Made by a program: the position numbers and the translations under genes. A stretch of DNA of 56,267 nucleotides from Nocardiopsis sp. MG754419 (GTDB lineage Bacteria; Actinomycetota; Actinomycetes; Streptosporangiales; Streptosporangiaceae): assembly GCF_018207095.1 (NCBI RefSeq), contig NZ_QOCZ01000015.1, forward strand, positions 1 to 56,267, read 5' to 3'. Each line of letters begins with the position of its first letter. The stretch's first letter is position 1. Below are positions 8,484 to 16,650 of the stretch, one piece after another. The notes under the pieces were generated by a model. The model made no database searches. It was not told the origin of the DNA and worked only from the letters and a program-made list of their open reading frames with translations.

Positions 8484-9962
8484 CTACCAACCGTTCATTC
8501 GCTGGAGCATCCACGGCGGGCAGATACCGAGGGGGAGTGACGTGGCGAAGGCGACGTCCTGGCTGCCCCAGGCCCGACGGAGGCGGATACGGGACGATTC
8601 CGCGGCCGACTCGGTCTGGGCGATGGCGGCCGGAAGGTGCTCCTCGTCCTGCACGGTGACCGTCACGTACATCGACATCTGCACCAGGCCGGCGCCCATG
8701 CTCTCCTCACGCGCCGCCTGCGCGGCGCGCTCCTCGTCCTGCCGGTCCCTCGCGCTGACCTGGTGCCGGACCCTGCGGCTGATCTCCGACTTGTACTGGG
8801 TGGCGGTGCGCTGGTTCTCCAGAGCCGTGGCCGCGCTGGCGGCGGCCCAGGGTCGGTACAGGATGGTCGTCCGCTTGCTGTGCCGGGTCGGGGCCAGGAG
8901 TTTGGCGAGGACGTTCGAGGTGACGTTGGTGCGTGGTGCCTCCTGCCACACCCAGGAGACACTCGTGCCACTGTCGTGGACATAGCGGTCGTGTTGCAGC
9001 TGGGCCGACATCGGGCCCGCGTCCGACCAGTTGTTCGTGGAGAAGCCCCCGGGGTCGCTGAAGATGAGGCGATTGGTCTCCCCTCGGGCCGCCGGATCGT
9101 ACGCGTTGCGCACTGTGGCGACCAGGTGGGCGGGGGTGGCGCGCCCCAGCAGACTCACCCCGCAGTTACCCAGGCTGTTCTCCAGTTCGTTGAGGTAGTT
9201 CCCCAACTCGGCGATGGCCTCCAGCCGGGTCTTCGGGCTCGCGGGGAACTTCCGCGGGTCGAAGGTGATGGAGATCCGGGTCTCCACGTTCGCGCTGACC
9301 GAGGGTGTGCTCGCCACCAGGTCGTTGATGATCTTGTGGGCCTCGGCCGGAGCGTTCGGGTCCAGTTGGGTGGCGACCTGGTCCCGGAGGGTCGACCCCG
9401 GGTCGGGGGCGCTCTCGACGGTGACGCTCACCCAGGCCACCCAGGGCATGTACCCCAGGCTCGCCAACCAACTGTGCCAATTGGCGACCCAGCCGTCCAC
9501 GTCACCGGACTCCGCGAGCCACGTCGAGTTGGGTGCGGTGCGGACGGTGGCGGTCATGTGACCGGTGCGCCGGTGCCACGCCAGGGCGTACTGCCCACCG
9601 CGACCGTCCTCGACCTCCAACAGAGAGACGGGGGCCAGCACCCCCGGGAGCTGGAAGGCCCGTGGGTGCTCGACCATGACGCCGCCCACGTAGCGGGTGC
9701 GTCCCTTCAGGTGCGCCAGGCTCCAGCGGATCCTCAGTGCCGTCCACTGACCGAGGGACTGCCCCTGGACCGGGATGATCATCACCGCGATGGCGAGCAG
9801 GAAGGGAGGACCCAGGTAGAGGAGAAGGCCGGGGTCGACCGAGGCGGCGACGACGATCACGACCAGCCCTCCCATGAGACTCATCGTCGCGCCCAGGCCG
9901 AGGCCGGCGATCCCGATGCTCCGTTGCCTGCGCCATCCGCCGTACATTCGTGGCTGAGCCAT
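8484..9962 (-). CDS. SCO6880-family T4SS protein (PrgI/VirB4-N-like)
   Basis: 492 residues. Two N-terminal transmembrane helices (about 18-42 and 45-65) form a PrgI/VirB3-like anchor, followed by a soluble region resembling the N-terminal domain of VirB4. Members of this actinobacterial family regularly sit directly upstream of a separate VirB4 ATPase and are treated as parts of the conjugation or secretion channel. The ATG follows GAGGAG by about ten bases. The stop lies eight bases before the VirB4 GTG. Assignment rests on recognition of the family architecture and neighbours rather than on a catalytic motif. Confidence 0.8.
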   Translation of the reverse strand: MAQPRMYGGWRRQRSIGIAGLGLGATMSLMGGLVVIVVAASVDPGLLLYLGPPFLLAIAVMIIPVQGQSLGQWTALRIRWSLAHLKGRTRYVGGVMVEHPRAFQLPGVLAPVSLLEVEDGRGGQYALAWHRRTGHMTATVRTAPNSTWLAESGDVDGWVANWHSWLASLGYMPWVAWVSVTVESAPDPGSTLRDQVATQLDPNAPAEAHKIINDLVASTPSVSANVETRISITFDPRKFPASPKTRLEAIAELGNYLNELENSLGNCGVSLLGRATPAHLVATVRNAYDPAARGETNRLIFSDPGGFSTNNWSDAGPMSAQLQHDRYVHDSGTSVSWVWQEAPRTNVTSNVLAKLLAPTRHSKRTTILYRPWAAASAATALENQRTATQYKSEISRRVRHQVSARDRQDEERAAQAAREESMGAGLVQMSMYVTVTVQDEEHLPAAIAQTESAAESSRIRLRRAWGSQDVAFATSLPLGICPPWMLQRMNGW

Positions 9963-9977
9963 GGGTGCGGTGCTCCT

Positions 9978-11516
9978 CTAGTCGTCGGTCGGCTGGGTGG
10001 ACTCTGCGGCGTCCTGCGGTGAGGGGACGCTGCCTCCCAGCTCGGGGAGGCCGCTCGGAGAACCTCCCGAAGCCCCTGTCCCGCCTCCACCGGAGCCGCC
10101 CGGGACGCCGCCGTTCGGAGCCGGGGGCGACTGACCGTCGCCGCCGGGAGGGGCCCCGGTCGGGCCGCTCGCGCCGCCCTCTCCGCCACCCCCGTGGGGC
10201 GGCGGGGCCGTGGGTTTCTGCGCACCGTCACCGCTACCGCCACCGGTGCCCGTGCCCCCACCGGTGCCGCCACCGTCGCCCGTTCCGCCACCACCGGTAC
10301 CGCCGTCACCGCCACCGGTGTCGCCTCCTCCACCACCGGTGGGCGGGCTCGGCCTGGAGGCTCCACCGTCGCCGCCACCCGGCCCGTTCTCGGGTGGGGT
10401 ACCGGTGTCCGCGCCGGAGCCCTCCGGTGGTCTGACGCCACCACTGATGTCCCCGAGGCCGCTGTTGATGTTGCCCGCCTGGGAGGCGGCGCCGCCGGCG
10501 GCGGCACTCGCGCCGCCCGTGGCCACCGCCGTGCCGGCACCGATGGCGGCACCGGCGATCGCGGGAGCGGGGTTGCCCAGGCCGCCCACGTGGCCGACGG
10601 CGAAGTCGAACAACTTCACCATGGCCGGCATGGCGAGAAGGGCGAGCCCGAGCACGATCACGCCCATCGTCATCGTGTACGTCATCTCCAGGAGACTCCC
10701 GATGGTCAGTTGGGCGTCCCCCTCCAATTCCACGTCCTCGGTGTCGAGTCCGATCGCGCTCGGATCCGAGCCCAGATCGGGTGCGTCCTTCAGGAAGGAG
10801 TCGTCCCCGAAGTTCGACCCGCCTTCGAGAAGACTGAAGCCGACCCACATCACCATGACCGCACAGGGTTTGTAGAAGATCAGGGCGAGCATCCACCCCG
10901 TGATCTTCTCGAACCATTTGGTTCCGGGGATCATGCGTCCGACGGCGGCGAGCGGAAGAACGCCGGCGAGGATGATGATCGAGGCATCGCGGAGAAGCAT
11001 GAAGACCATCTGGGCGAAGAGGAAGAGTGTGCCGAGGAGTGCGACCAGAAGCATGAAGAACGCGTAGGCGAGAATCTGGAGACCCCCTTCCATGATTCCG
11101 TCATCGGGTTTCAGCGTGGCCGCGCTGACGGTGTCCCCGATGAGGAAACGCGAGGTCTCGTCGGAGACGTCGATGAGGATCTGTGCGATGGCCAGCCCCA
11201 GGAAGGTGGTGACCACCATGGTGACGATGCCGCTCCCGAGATTGGCCATCGGCTCGACACGGCGCATCCACGCGAGTCGGGCCGCCGCCGCCAGGATGCC
11301 GAAGACCGCGATGACCCCGACGATGCCCATCAGTTGGTCCTGGATACCGACGGCGACCTCCCCGGAGGAACCGCTGGTGATGCTGACCGTCGGCTTCAGC
11401 GCCCACCCCATCAGGAAGAGCTGTAATAGCGAGATGAAGGCGTTGATGGCGATCGAGGAGAGTCCACCGATGCCCTCGCCGACCCAGCTCGCGACCGATC
11501 CGAACAGCCATTCCAT
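9978..11516 (-). CDS. VirB6/TrbL-like membrane protein with Gly-rich tail
   Basis: 512 residues. Residues 1-320 contain six to eight hydrophobic helices in the pattern of the polytopic VirB6/TrbL channel protein. A stretch follows with Ala/Gly small-residue helices (AGAAIGAGTAVATGG). The last 170 residues are almost only Gly, Thr, Ser, Pro and Asp in short repeats such as GGGTGDGGGTGGGTG and are expected to be disordered. Start ATG at MEWLFGSV with AAGGAGG ten bases upstream. The Gly-rich tail makes it longer than typical VirB6 proteins. Same operon as the flanking T4SS genes. Confidence 0.85.
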   Translation of the reverse strand: MEWLFGSVASWVGEGIGGLSSIAINAFISLLQLFLMGWALKPTVSITSGSSGEVAVGIQDQLMGIVGVIAVFGILAAAARLAWMRRVEPMANLGSGIVTMVVTTFLGLAIAQILIDVSDETSRFLIGDTVSAATLKPDDGIMEGGLQILAYAFFMLLVALLGTLFLFAQMVFMLLRDASIIILAGVLPLAAVGRMIPGTKWFEKITGWMLALIFYKPCAVMVMWVGFSLLEGGSNFGDDSFLKDAPDLGSDPSAIGLDTEDVELEGDAQLTIGSLLEMTYTMTMGVIVLGLALLAMPAMVKLFDFAVGHVGGLGNPAPAIAGAAIGAGTAVATGGASAAAGGAASQAGNINSGLGDISGGVRPPEGSGADTGTPPENGPGGGDGGASRPSPPTGGGGGDTGGGDGGTGGGGTGDGGGTGGGTGTGGGSGDGAQKPTAPPPHGGGGEGGASGPTGAPPGGDGQSPPAPNGGVPGGSGGGGTGASGGSPSGLPELGGSVPSPQDAAESTQPTDD

Positions 11517-11558
11517 AAATCAGATTCCTCCTTGGGTCGGCGATCTTCGAAAAACCGG

Positions 11559-12173
11559 TCAGCCTATCTCGGACAAGCCGGAGATGATGACCGAGGACAA
11601 CAGCATCAAAGAGACGCCGAACACCACCCAGGTGACTCCGCCGACCCCGTCCACGACGAGATCGCTGCTTCCCAGCCTGCCCAGGGCCATACGCCCGGCC
11701 GACCAGAGAATTCCGAGCACGGCCAGAACCGTCACGATTCCCTTTCCCCAGGAAATGATGAGGTCGATTCCGTTGCGGAAACCGGACCCTCGTGCACCCG
11801 TCTGCGTGAGGAGGTCGGGGGTGGCCGCCAGGCCACCGGCGATGCCGCTCTCGGGGAGGATCGCACCGACGAACGGAACGGACAGGAAGATCATGCAGAC
11901 GGCCAGGAGTACCCACGGGATCTGGGACACTCCTTCGGCCGCATCCGTACCGTTCCTCCGCATGCCGGCCATGACCATCTTCGCGGCGATGACGAGAAGT
12001 GAGATCACGGCCAGAATGAGGACCAGCCAGGAGAGCGCCCCCATGAGCGGCACGGTCCCGCCGTAGGGTTCGGGAACCCTGATCAGCACCGAGGCGTCCT
12101 GTCGCGCGGCGACCTCGTGGAGGAACCCGCGTTGCTCCAGAGCGGTGATCCGGTGTGCGGAGCCGTCCGGCAT
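11559..12173 (-). CDS. Pilin-like/VirB2-like membrane protein, larger copy
   Basis: 204 residues with four hydrophobic segments. The C-terminal 75 residues (SWGKGIVTVLAVLGILWSAG onwards) closely match the C-terminal half of the next protein upstream: both have a two-helix hairpin with the signature SAGRMALG between helices, as in VirB2/TrbC-type pilins. A similar but more diverged hairpin occupies the N-terminal half. The ATG overlaps the previous gene's stop (TGATG), which decides the start and implies translational coupling. The likely role is a membrane subunit of the T4SS; pilin identity is inferred from size and topology. Confidence 0.75.
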   Translation of the reverse strand: MPDGSAHRITALEQRGFLHEVAARQDASVLIRVPEPYGGTVPLMGALSWLVLILAVISLLVIAAKMVMAGMRRNGTDAAEGVSQIPWVLLAVCMIFLSVPFVGAILPESGIAGGLAATPDLLTQTGARGSGFRNGIDLIISWGKGIVTVLAVLGILWSAGRMALGRLGSSDLVVDGVGGVTWVVFGVSLMLLSSVIISGLSEIG

Positions 12174-12475
12174 CAGACGAAGCCGAGGACGATGGGGATG
12201 GCCACCATCATGAGCGAGAGGCCGAAGACCACCCACACGAGGGAGCCGATCCCGTCCGCGGCGAGGTCGGTGCGTCCCATCTTGCCCAGGGCCATGCGTC
12301 CCGCGGAGAAGAGGATGCCGATCACTCCGACGACCACGATGACGCCCTTGGCCCAACCGAACAGTGTGTCCAGGGAACTGTTGACCTCCGAGGGGAGGTC
12401 GGCGTTGGGATTGGGGACGAGCATGGGGGCCGCGGCCAGGTCGATCTGGGTGGAGACCATGAGAAGGCTGTCCAT
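12173..12475 (-). CDS. Pilin-like/VirB2-like small membrane protein
   Basis: 100 residues. A hydrophobic or amphipathic N-terminus is followed by a helix-loop-helix membrane hairpin with the loop motif SAGRMALGKMG, the arrangement of VirB2/TrbC-type T4SS pilins. The start at MDSLLMVSTQ has GAGG about seven bases upstream. The open frame extends 30 codons further but overlaps the preceding gene without support. It is the smaller paralogue of the adjacent 204-residue protein, so the pair looks like a tandem duplication. Confidence 0.75.
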   Translation of the reverse strand: MDSLLMVSTQIDLAAAPMLVPNPNADLPSEVNSSLDTLFGWAKGVIVVVGVIGILFSAGRMALGKMGRTDLAADGIGSLVWVVFGLSLMMVAIPIVLGFV

Positions 12476-12482
12476 GAGTACC

Positions 12483-13052
12483 TCAGCTGCTCTCGGTGAA
12501 AGGGTGCGACGGGGGAGTGTGGGTCGTCGGTACGACCAGGGTCGTGAGTGTGCCGAGCACGGCACGGGCCTTGCGGGGGAGCCTGATGCTCCGTGCGTTC
12601 TCCCGGTCGACGAAGTGGAACCGGGCCACGTAGGGAAAGCGGAGGATGTGCGGCACCTTGCCTTCGAGTAGTCGTAGCCGCGAACGGGTGTGCGAGGGCA
12701 TGGCGGCCGGTGTCCGTGCGACGACCACGAGCCCCGCGATCGGTTGTCCCAGGAAGCTGAGGACGTTGACGGCCTCGGTCACCCTCTTGCCGGCGGGTAC
12801 CCCGTCCCCCGACACCAGGAAGAGGTTGTCGCCGACGGACTGCTCCTCGAACGTGCGGGGGTGGAAGGTCCCGAGGTCCTCGCTACCGGGGACGAGCTCG
12901 GACAACGTGGTCGTCCCCGCACCTCCGTGACAGCCCATGAAGGCCGGTCCCCTCTCACGCGGTGGGTCCCCGTCGGGGCCGTGCGGGAGCGTGGGCTTAG
13001 AACCGTGGGAGAACCGCAGGTCGGCCGGGGTCCATGTGCCAGAGGTACTCAA
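12483..13052 (-). CDS. P-loop NTPase-like protein (DUF6668-type)
   Basis: 189 residues. A single P-loop-like motif, FMGCHGGAGTTTLSEL, begins at about residue 38 and resembles the deviant Walker A of MinD/ParA-type ATPases (GGxGxTT). The remainder is shorter than true ParA proteins and lacks a clear switch-2 motif. Proteins of this size and motif, annotated DUF6668, occur at the head of actinobacterial T4SS gene clusters. The only available start is TTG (MSTSGTWTP) with a weak ribosome-binding site, so the N-terminus is uncertain; it must lie before the P-loop strand. First gene of the minus-strand T4SS operon. Confidence 0.65.
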   Translation of the reverse strand: MSTSGTWTPADLRFSHGSKPTLPHGPDGDPPRERGPAFMGCHGGAGTTTLSELVPGSEDLGTFHPRTFEEQSVGDNLFLVSGDGVPAGKRVTEAVNVLSFLGQPIAGLVVVARTPAAMPSHTRSRLRLLEGKVPHILRFPYVARFHFVDRENARSIRLPRKARAVLGTLTTLVVPTTHTPPSHPFTESS

Positions 13053-13296
13053 GGCGGCACCACTTTCACTTTCTTGGCATTCTTCGGTCTGGATATCTCT
13101 GCGTGCACTCGTTTCGGAGGGTAGACGCAGATATCTTCACGTTGGTTCTCACATTTTTCCCGAGGGTGTTTCGGGAATGCTTAGTAGATAGCACGCCCCT
13201 GTGCGGAGTTCGATTGTGCCGTGGCCGGATCCGGCCAGAACAAAACAGAGTTGCTGCGAAAAGTGATCGCCCGGAGAGTCGCAGGAGGTGATGAAA
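13053..13296. promoter_or_regulatory. Divergent promoter region of the two T4SS operons
   Basis: 244 bp of relatively AT-rich sequence between the divergent minus- and plus-strand T4SS gene groups. It must carry both promoters. I cannot assign -35/-10 elements or an operator with confidence. Confidence 0.5.
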
Positions 13297-13506
13297 ATGG
13301 CTCGGTCGACCAAGATCAGCTGGGGCGGGATCGGGTCTGAGGAGGTCACGGCTGTGCGATGGCGTTCCGGGTTTCCCTGGTGGCAGTCACGCAGGGTAGT
13401 AAATGTGACCCTGGTCACGTTCGCATTCTGTGTGCGGGCGGTGGTAGAACTTCGGTCGTTACCGCCGCGAGAAAGGTCCTTTCGTTTCCCCTGTGCGGAT
13501 GCGTGA
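13297..13506 (+). CDS. Possible small membrane-associated protein
   Basis: 69 residues from the ATG at 13297, which has a perfect AGGAGG at eight-base spacing; GTG and ATG codons at 13288 and 13291 are too close to that site. A moderately hydrophobic segment (VVNVTLVTFAFCV, about residues 34-46) could be a single membrane helix. No family recognised. The strong ribosome-binding site and the position at the head of the plus-strand T4SS group are the only arguments that it is real. Confidence 0.4.
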   Translation: MARSTKISWGGIGSEEVTAVRWRSGFPWWQSRRVVNVTLVTFAFCVRAVVELRSLPPRERSFRFPCADA

Positions 13507-13540
13507 GGCGTCCACTCTCTGTTTTTGCGAGGCATGCCGA

Positions 13541-14149
13541 ATGAGCGACTACTACGCCCGGGGGTGGCGAGAATGGTTGACACCTGTCATGGGTGTCCTT
13601 GCGTTGGCCGGTGCGGTGGTGCTCGTCGTCCATCTGGGCGGCCTCGCCTTCCCGGGCGGGGAGTCGTCGGGTCGGTCGGAGGCGCACCAGGAGGTCACTC
13701 CCGGGCCTTCCCCCTCCGAACCCCCCGCGGAGAACGCCACCCGGGAGGATCTCTCGGAGCTCTTCCACGGGGGGCACGACCTGGCGCTCGTCGGTGGGAA
13801 GGCGGTCGACTTCTCCGAAGAGCTCGCCAGCCTGACCGTGGGGGAGTCCCCCAGCGACCACCACGACAGGATCGCCGACCATGTCGACTTCTCGCTGGCC
13901 CTGGAGCTGCCGCGGGATCCCCACGTCGAGCGGCTGTACGACGAGCTTTCCACCCTGGACCGCGACGTGCACGGTCACGGGGAGATCTTCGCGTTGCGGG
14001 TCGAAGGCGCGGGGGTCGTCAAGGTGTCCGTACAGACGGAGGCGCGTTCGGACGCCGACCCGGTCCCCCTGGGGCTGATCGACGTCGACCTGGTCGAGGA
14101 TGACTCCGGCCTGTGGAAGGTCTCCTCGGTCAACCGATTCATCCATTAA
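13541..14149 (+). CDS. Membrane-anchored extracytoplasmic protein of T4SS locus
   Basis: 202 residues from MSDYYARGW. One N-terminal transmembrane helix (about 15-37) is followed by a Pro/Ser/Glu linker and a roughly 130-residue alpha/beta domain ending in a strand-rich region (DDSGLWKVSSVNRFIH). The layout of a short cytoplasmic tail, one helix and an NTF2-like-sized outer domain matches VirB8/TcpC-type T4SS scaffold proteins, but no diagnostic motif lets me claim this. The next gene, a cell-wall hydrolase, starts 32 bases later, so the two are likely co-transcribed. Confidence 0.7.
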   Translation: MSDYYARGWREWLTPVMGVLALAGAVVLVVHLGGLAFPGGESSGRSEAHQEVTPGPSPSEPPAENATREDLSELFHGGHDLALVGGKAVDFSEELASLTVGESPSDHHDRIADHVDFSLALELPRDPHVERLYDELSTLDRDVHGHGEIFALRVEGAGVVKVSVQTEARSDADPVPLGLIDVDLVEDDSGLWKVSSVNRFIH

Positions 14150-14181
14150 GGCCGTTCCCGCTCTTCTGTCCGGATGAGGTG

Positions 14182-15474
14182 ATGTCAGTGCGTTCCCGAC
14201 ATGGATCGGCCTCCGGGTGGCGCGATGACCGTGGTTCCGCGCTGGCGGTGGGCGGGGCCCTGGGGGTCTTCCTGCTCGTGCTCTCCCTTCTCGTGACGAT
14301 CACGATCATGGGTGGCGGCGGATCCGGAGAGGCGTGCGTTCCCGGTGGTGGCGGTGGTGGTGTGCTTTCCGATCAGCCCGGTGCCAGCGATCACGCCAGG
14401 ACCGAGATCAGCGAGGCGTATCTGGAGGCGTATCGGGAGAGCGGTCGGGAGACCAATGTTCCGTGGCCCATTCTCGCCGGTGTCGGCATGGTCGAGAGTA
14501 CGCACGGCACGGGCGCTTCGAGCGGAATCGACAGCGGAACCAATGCGAAGGGTGCGGCCGGTCCGATGCAGTTCGGCGTGCTCAATGACGGAGCATCGGG
14601 AAACGCCTGGACGCACCCCGAGAACGGCTCGCGCAGAATTCCCACGGACGATTTCACTCACCCGACCTTCTGGGACGACACCAGCGTGCGTTTCGATGAG
14701 GGTGGTGTGTGGCGGCCGTTCGCCGTCGACGCGGACGGGGACGGTTACATCGACGTCTACGACATCAGGGACGCGTCCAAGGGTGCGGCCGGCTACCTTC
14801 TCTACCTGGGCATCGAGGATGACGAGACCCTTGCGCTGACCCGGTACAACCATGGTTCGAGTACCGAAAAGACATCGAGCCAATACGCGAGTGATGTGCT
14901 GGACTACGCCGAACTGTACGCCGACGGGAATTTCACCGTCGGTACGTCGGGCGAGGAGCGGAGTTCGCAGGAGGCGTGCGTGAGCGATGCCTCCGACATG
15001 TCGGTCGAGCCCCAGGAATTCGACGTCGACGCCATCGTCGACCTGCCACCCGACGACTGTGTGGTCCCCGGAACGGCCGGCGGGATGCAGAAGATCACGC
15101 CACTGACGTGTGCGGCGCACAAAGTCATCTACGACAGGTTCGGGGACGGGGTGCACTTGGTGCACGCCGGCCGCTGTCCGCCCGACGGATTCGAGCATCC
15201 CAAGGGCCGTGCCATGGACTACATGATCCTCAACGGCACGTCCATGCCCAACGCCACCGAGAAACAGAACGGCGATGACATCGCCGAGTGGGTGATGACC
15301 AATCACGAGGTACTCGGCGTCATGTACATCATTTGGTACAACCGCATCTGGTGGTCCCATGAGGAGAAGGCGACTCTTGAGAATTGGCGTTCCTACGGGG
15401 GCCAAGGTCTGACGCTCGGGCACTACGACCACGTCCACGTGTCGTTCTTCGGTCCGGATGTGGTCGCTTGCTGA
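14182..15474 (+). CDS. T4SS cell-wall hydrolase: lytic transglycosylase plus M15-like domain
   Basis: 430 residues. One N-terminal transmembrane helix (about 20-43) is followed by a lytic transglycosylase (SLT-like) domain with the catalytic Glu in GVGMVESTHG and a downstream AAGPMQFG motif, then a C-terminal domain with HPKGRAMDY and GHYDHVHVSFFG, the His/Asp and HxH pattern of M15-like (ARB_07466-type) hydrolases. Such VirB1-like enzymes open peptidoglycan for a secretion channel. ATG 14182 almost touches the GAGG site; GTG 14188 (two codons later) is spaced better and may be the real start. It follows the membrane-anchored protein in the plus-strand operon. Confidence 0.85.
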   Translation: MSVRSRHGSASGWRDDRGSALAVGGALGVFLLVLSLLVTITIMGGGGSGEACVPGGGGGGVLSDQPGASDHARTEISEAYLEAYRESGRETNVPWPILAGVGMVESTHGTGASSGIDSGTNAKGAAGPMQFGVLNDGASGNAWTHPENGSRRIPTDDFTHPTFWDDTSVRFDEGGVWRPFAVDADGDGYIDVYDIRDASKGAAGYLLYLGIEDDETLALTRYNHGSSTEKTSSQYASDVLDYAELYADGNFTVGTSGEERSSQEACVSDASDMSVEPQEFDVDAIVDLPPDDCVVPGTAGGMQKITPLTCAAHKVIYDRFGDGVHLVHAGRCPPDGFEHPKGRAMDYMILNGTSMPNATEKQNGDDIAEWVMTNHEVLGVMYIIWYNRIWWSHEEKATLENWRSYGGQGLTLGHYDHVHVSFFGPDVVAC

Positions 15475-15588
15475 GCACGGTGATGCGGGACGTGAACACC
15501 CCGTTCGCGCCGCGATGGTCCTTCTCGGTCCCCGCGGTCTCCCCGCAACGACGATGCCCGAGCGATGGTCTTCCTGGAGGTGGTTCGT

Positions 15589-16650
15589 GTGGCGGAGGCG
15601 TCGACCGGTCCGATCGACCCGAACGGTGACCCCCTGACCGATGCGGCCCGGCAGGCCGCGGGGTCCCTGCCCCTGCGTGGTCGCGGAGGTGGAAGAGCGG
15701 GGAAACGCGCTGAACGGCCTGCGGGACGGGGGCCGCAGAGAAACGTGGGGCGGGGGAGTACACCCAGGGGTGGTCGAGGTGACGCGGATCGGTCGGCCTC
15801 TCCGCGTCAGCGCGCCGGCGAACGCGCGCGAGGGCGCGTCGGCTCCGCTGTCCGAAGTGCGGCCACCGGGGTCGGACGGTTTCTCGCAGGGTTCCTTCGG
15901 CTGCTGAGGGCGCTGCTCGGAGCCGGACGAGGACAGGAGTCCGGCGAACAGAGGAGAACGGCATCGGCTTCGTTCACCGGGGTGCTCCGGGCCTTGGTCG
16001 AGGCGGTCCGTACCTACGCGCGCAATGCTCCGGCCCGGAGACAACGCAGGGCGCAGCGCAAGGCCCAGAGTAAGGCCACTCGGACGCGGCGCAGGGCCGA
16101 GAGAGCCGACAGGTCGCAGAGGAGACGGTCGGCGCGCGCGCAGCCCGGGGTGGAGCAGTTGCGCAAGGAGCTCATCAGCGCCCAGAAGGTGGTCGACGAG
16201 AAGGGTGCGAAGCTCAGTGCCGCCGAGCACAGGGTCCTCACCAGGTCCGGAGACCGGTCGCAGCGCCGATCCGCGCACCGGGAGCGTCGGCAGGCGAAGC
16301 GGGAGCTCCGAGGGGCCGAGAAATCCCGGGACAGAGTCCAGAAGAACCTCGCCAGAGTGAGATCCGCCGGGCCGAAGGCGCGAGGGCCCGAGCGCGTTGA
16401 CGCACCCGGGCAGGGACCCGCGGGGAGCCCGCCCACGAAGGGACGGGACCGGGAGCCGTCGACCCGGGAGGCTCGGGGCCGGAACCCGGGGACGGGCGCG
16501 GGTGACGCGCCTCGGGGTGAGCGCGGGCACGGCAGGGTCATCGGTGAGGGATCGGGACTGCGGGGCGCTCTGGGCGGCGGCGCCCTCAGTCCCGCGAAGG
16601 ACGTTCGGAGAAAGGGGCCAGATGCACCAGGCAGGTCGACACGGCGCTAG
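15589..16650 (+). CDS. Unrecognised Arg-rich coiled-coil protein
   Basis: 353 residues from GTG 15589, chosen because GGAGG lies eight bases upstream. Extremely basic. One short hydrophobic, possibly amphipathic helix (VGRFLAGFLRLLRALLGAG, about 94-112) precedes a long Arg/Lys/Glu/Gln coiled coil (about 150-265) and a disordered Gly/Pro/Arg tail. The final 29 bases overlap the next gene. No catalytic motif and no recognised family. The charge pattern would suit a nucleic-acid- or wall-associated scaffold, but that is speculation. It lies in the plus-strand T4SS group, 114 bases after the hydrolase gene. Confidence 0.55.
   Translation: MAEASTGPIDPNGDPLTDAARQAAGSLPLRGRGGGRAGKRAERPAGRGPQRNVGRGSTPRGGRGDADRSASPRQRAGERARGRVGSAVRSAATGVGRFLAGFLRLLRALLGAGRGQESGEQRRTASASFTGVLRALVEAVRTYARNAPARRQRRAQRKAQSKATRTRRRAERADRSQRRRSARAQPGVEQLRKELISAQKVVDEKGAKLSAAEHRVLTRSGDRSQRRSAHRERRQAKRELRGAEKSRDRVQKNLARVRSAGPKARGPERVDAPGQGPAGSPPTKGRDREPSTREARGRNPGTGAGDAPRGERGHGRVIGEGSGLRGALGGGALSPAKDVRRKGPDAPGRSTRR

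Noticed and set aside
5015-11426. Long plus-strand frames opposite the T4SS operon
   Set aside because: Antisense shadows caused by high GC third positions; no domains, no ribosome-binding sites, while the minus-strand frames carry clear ATPase and membrane motifs.
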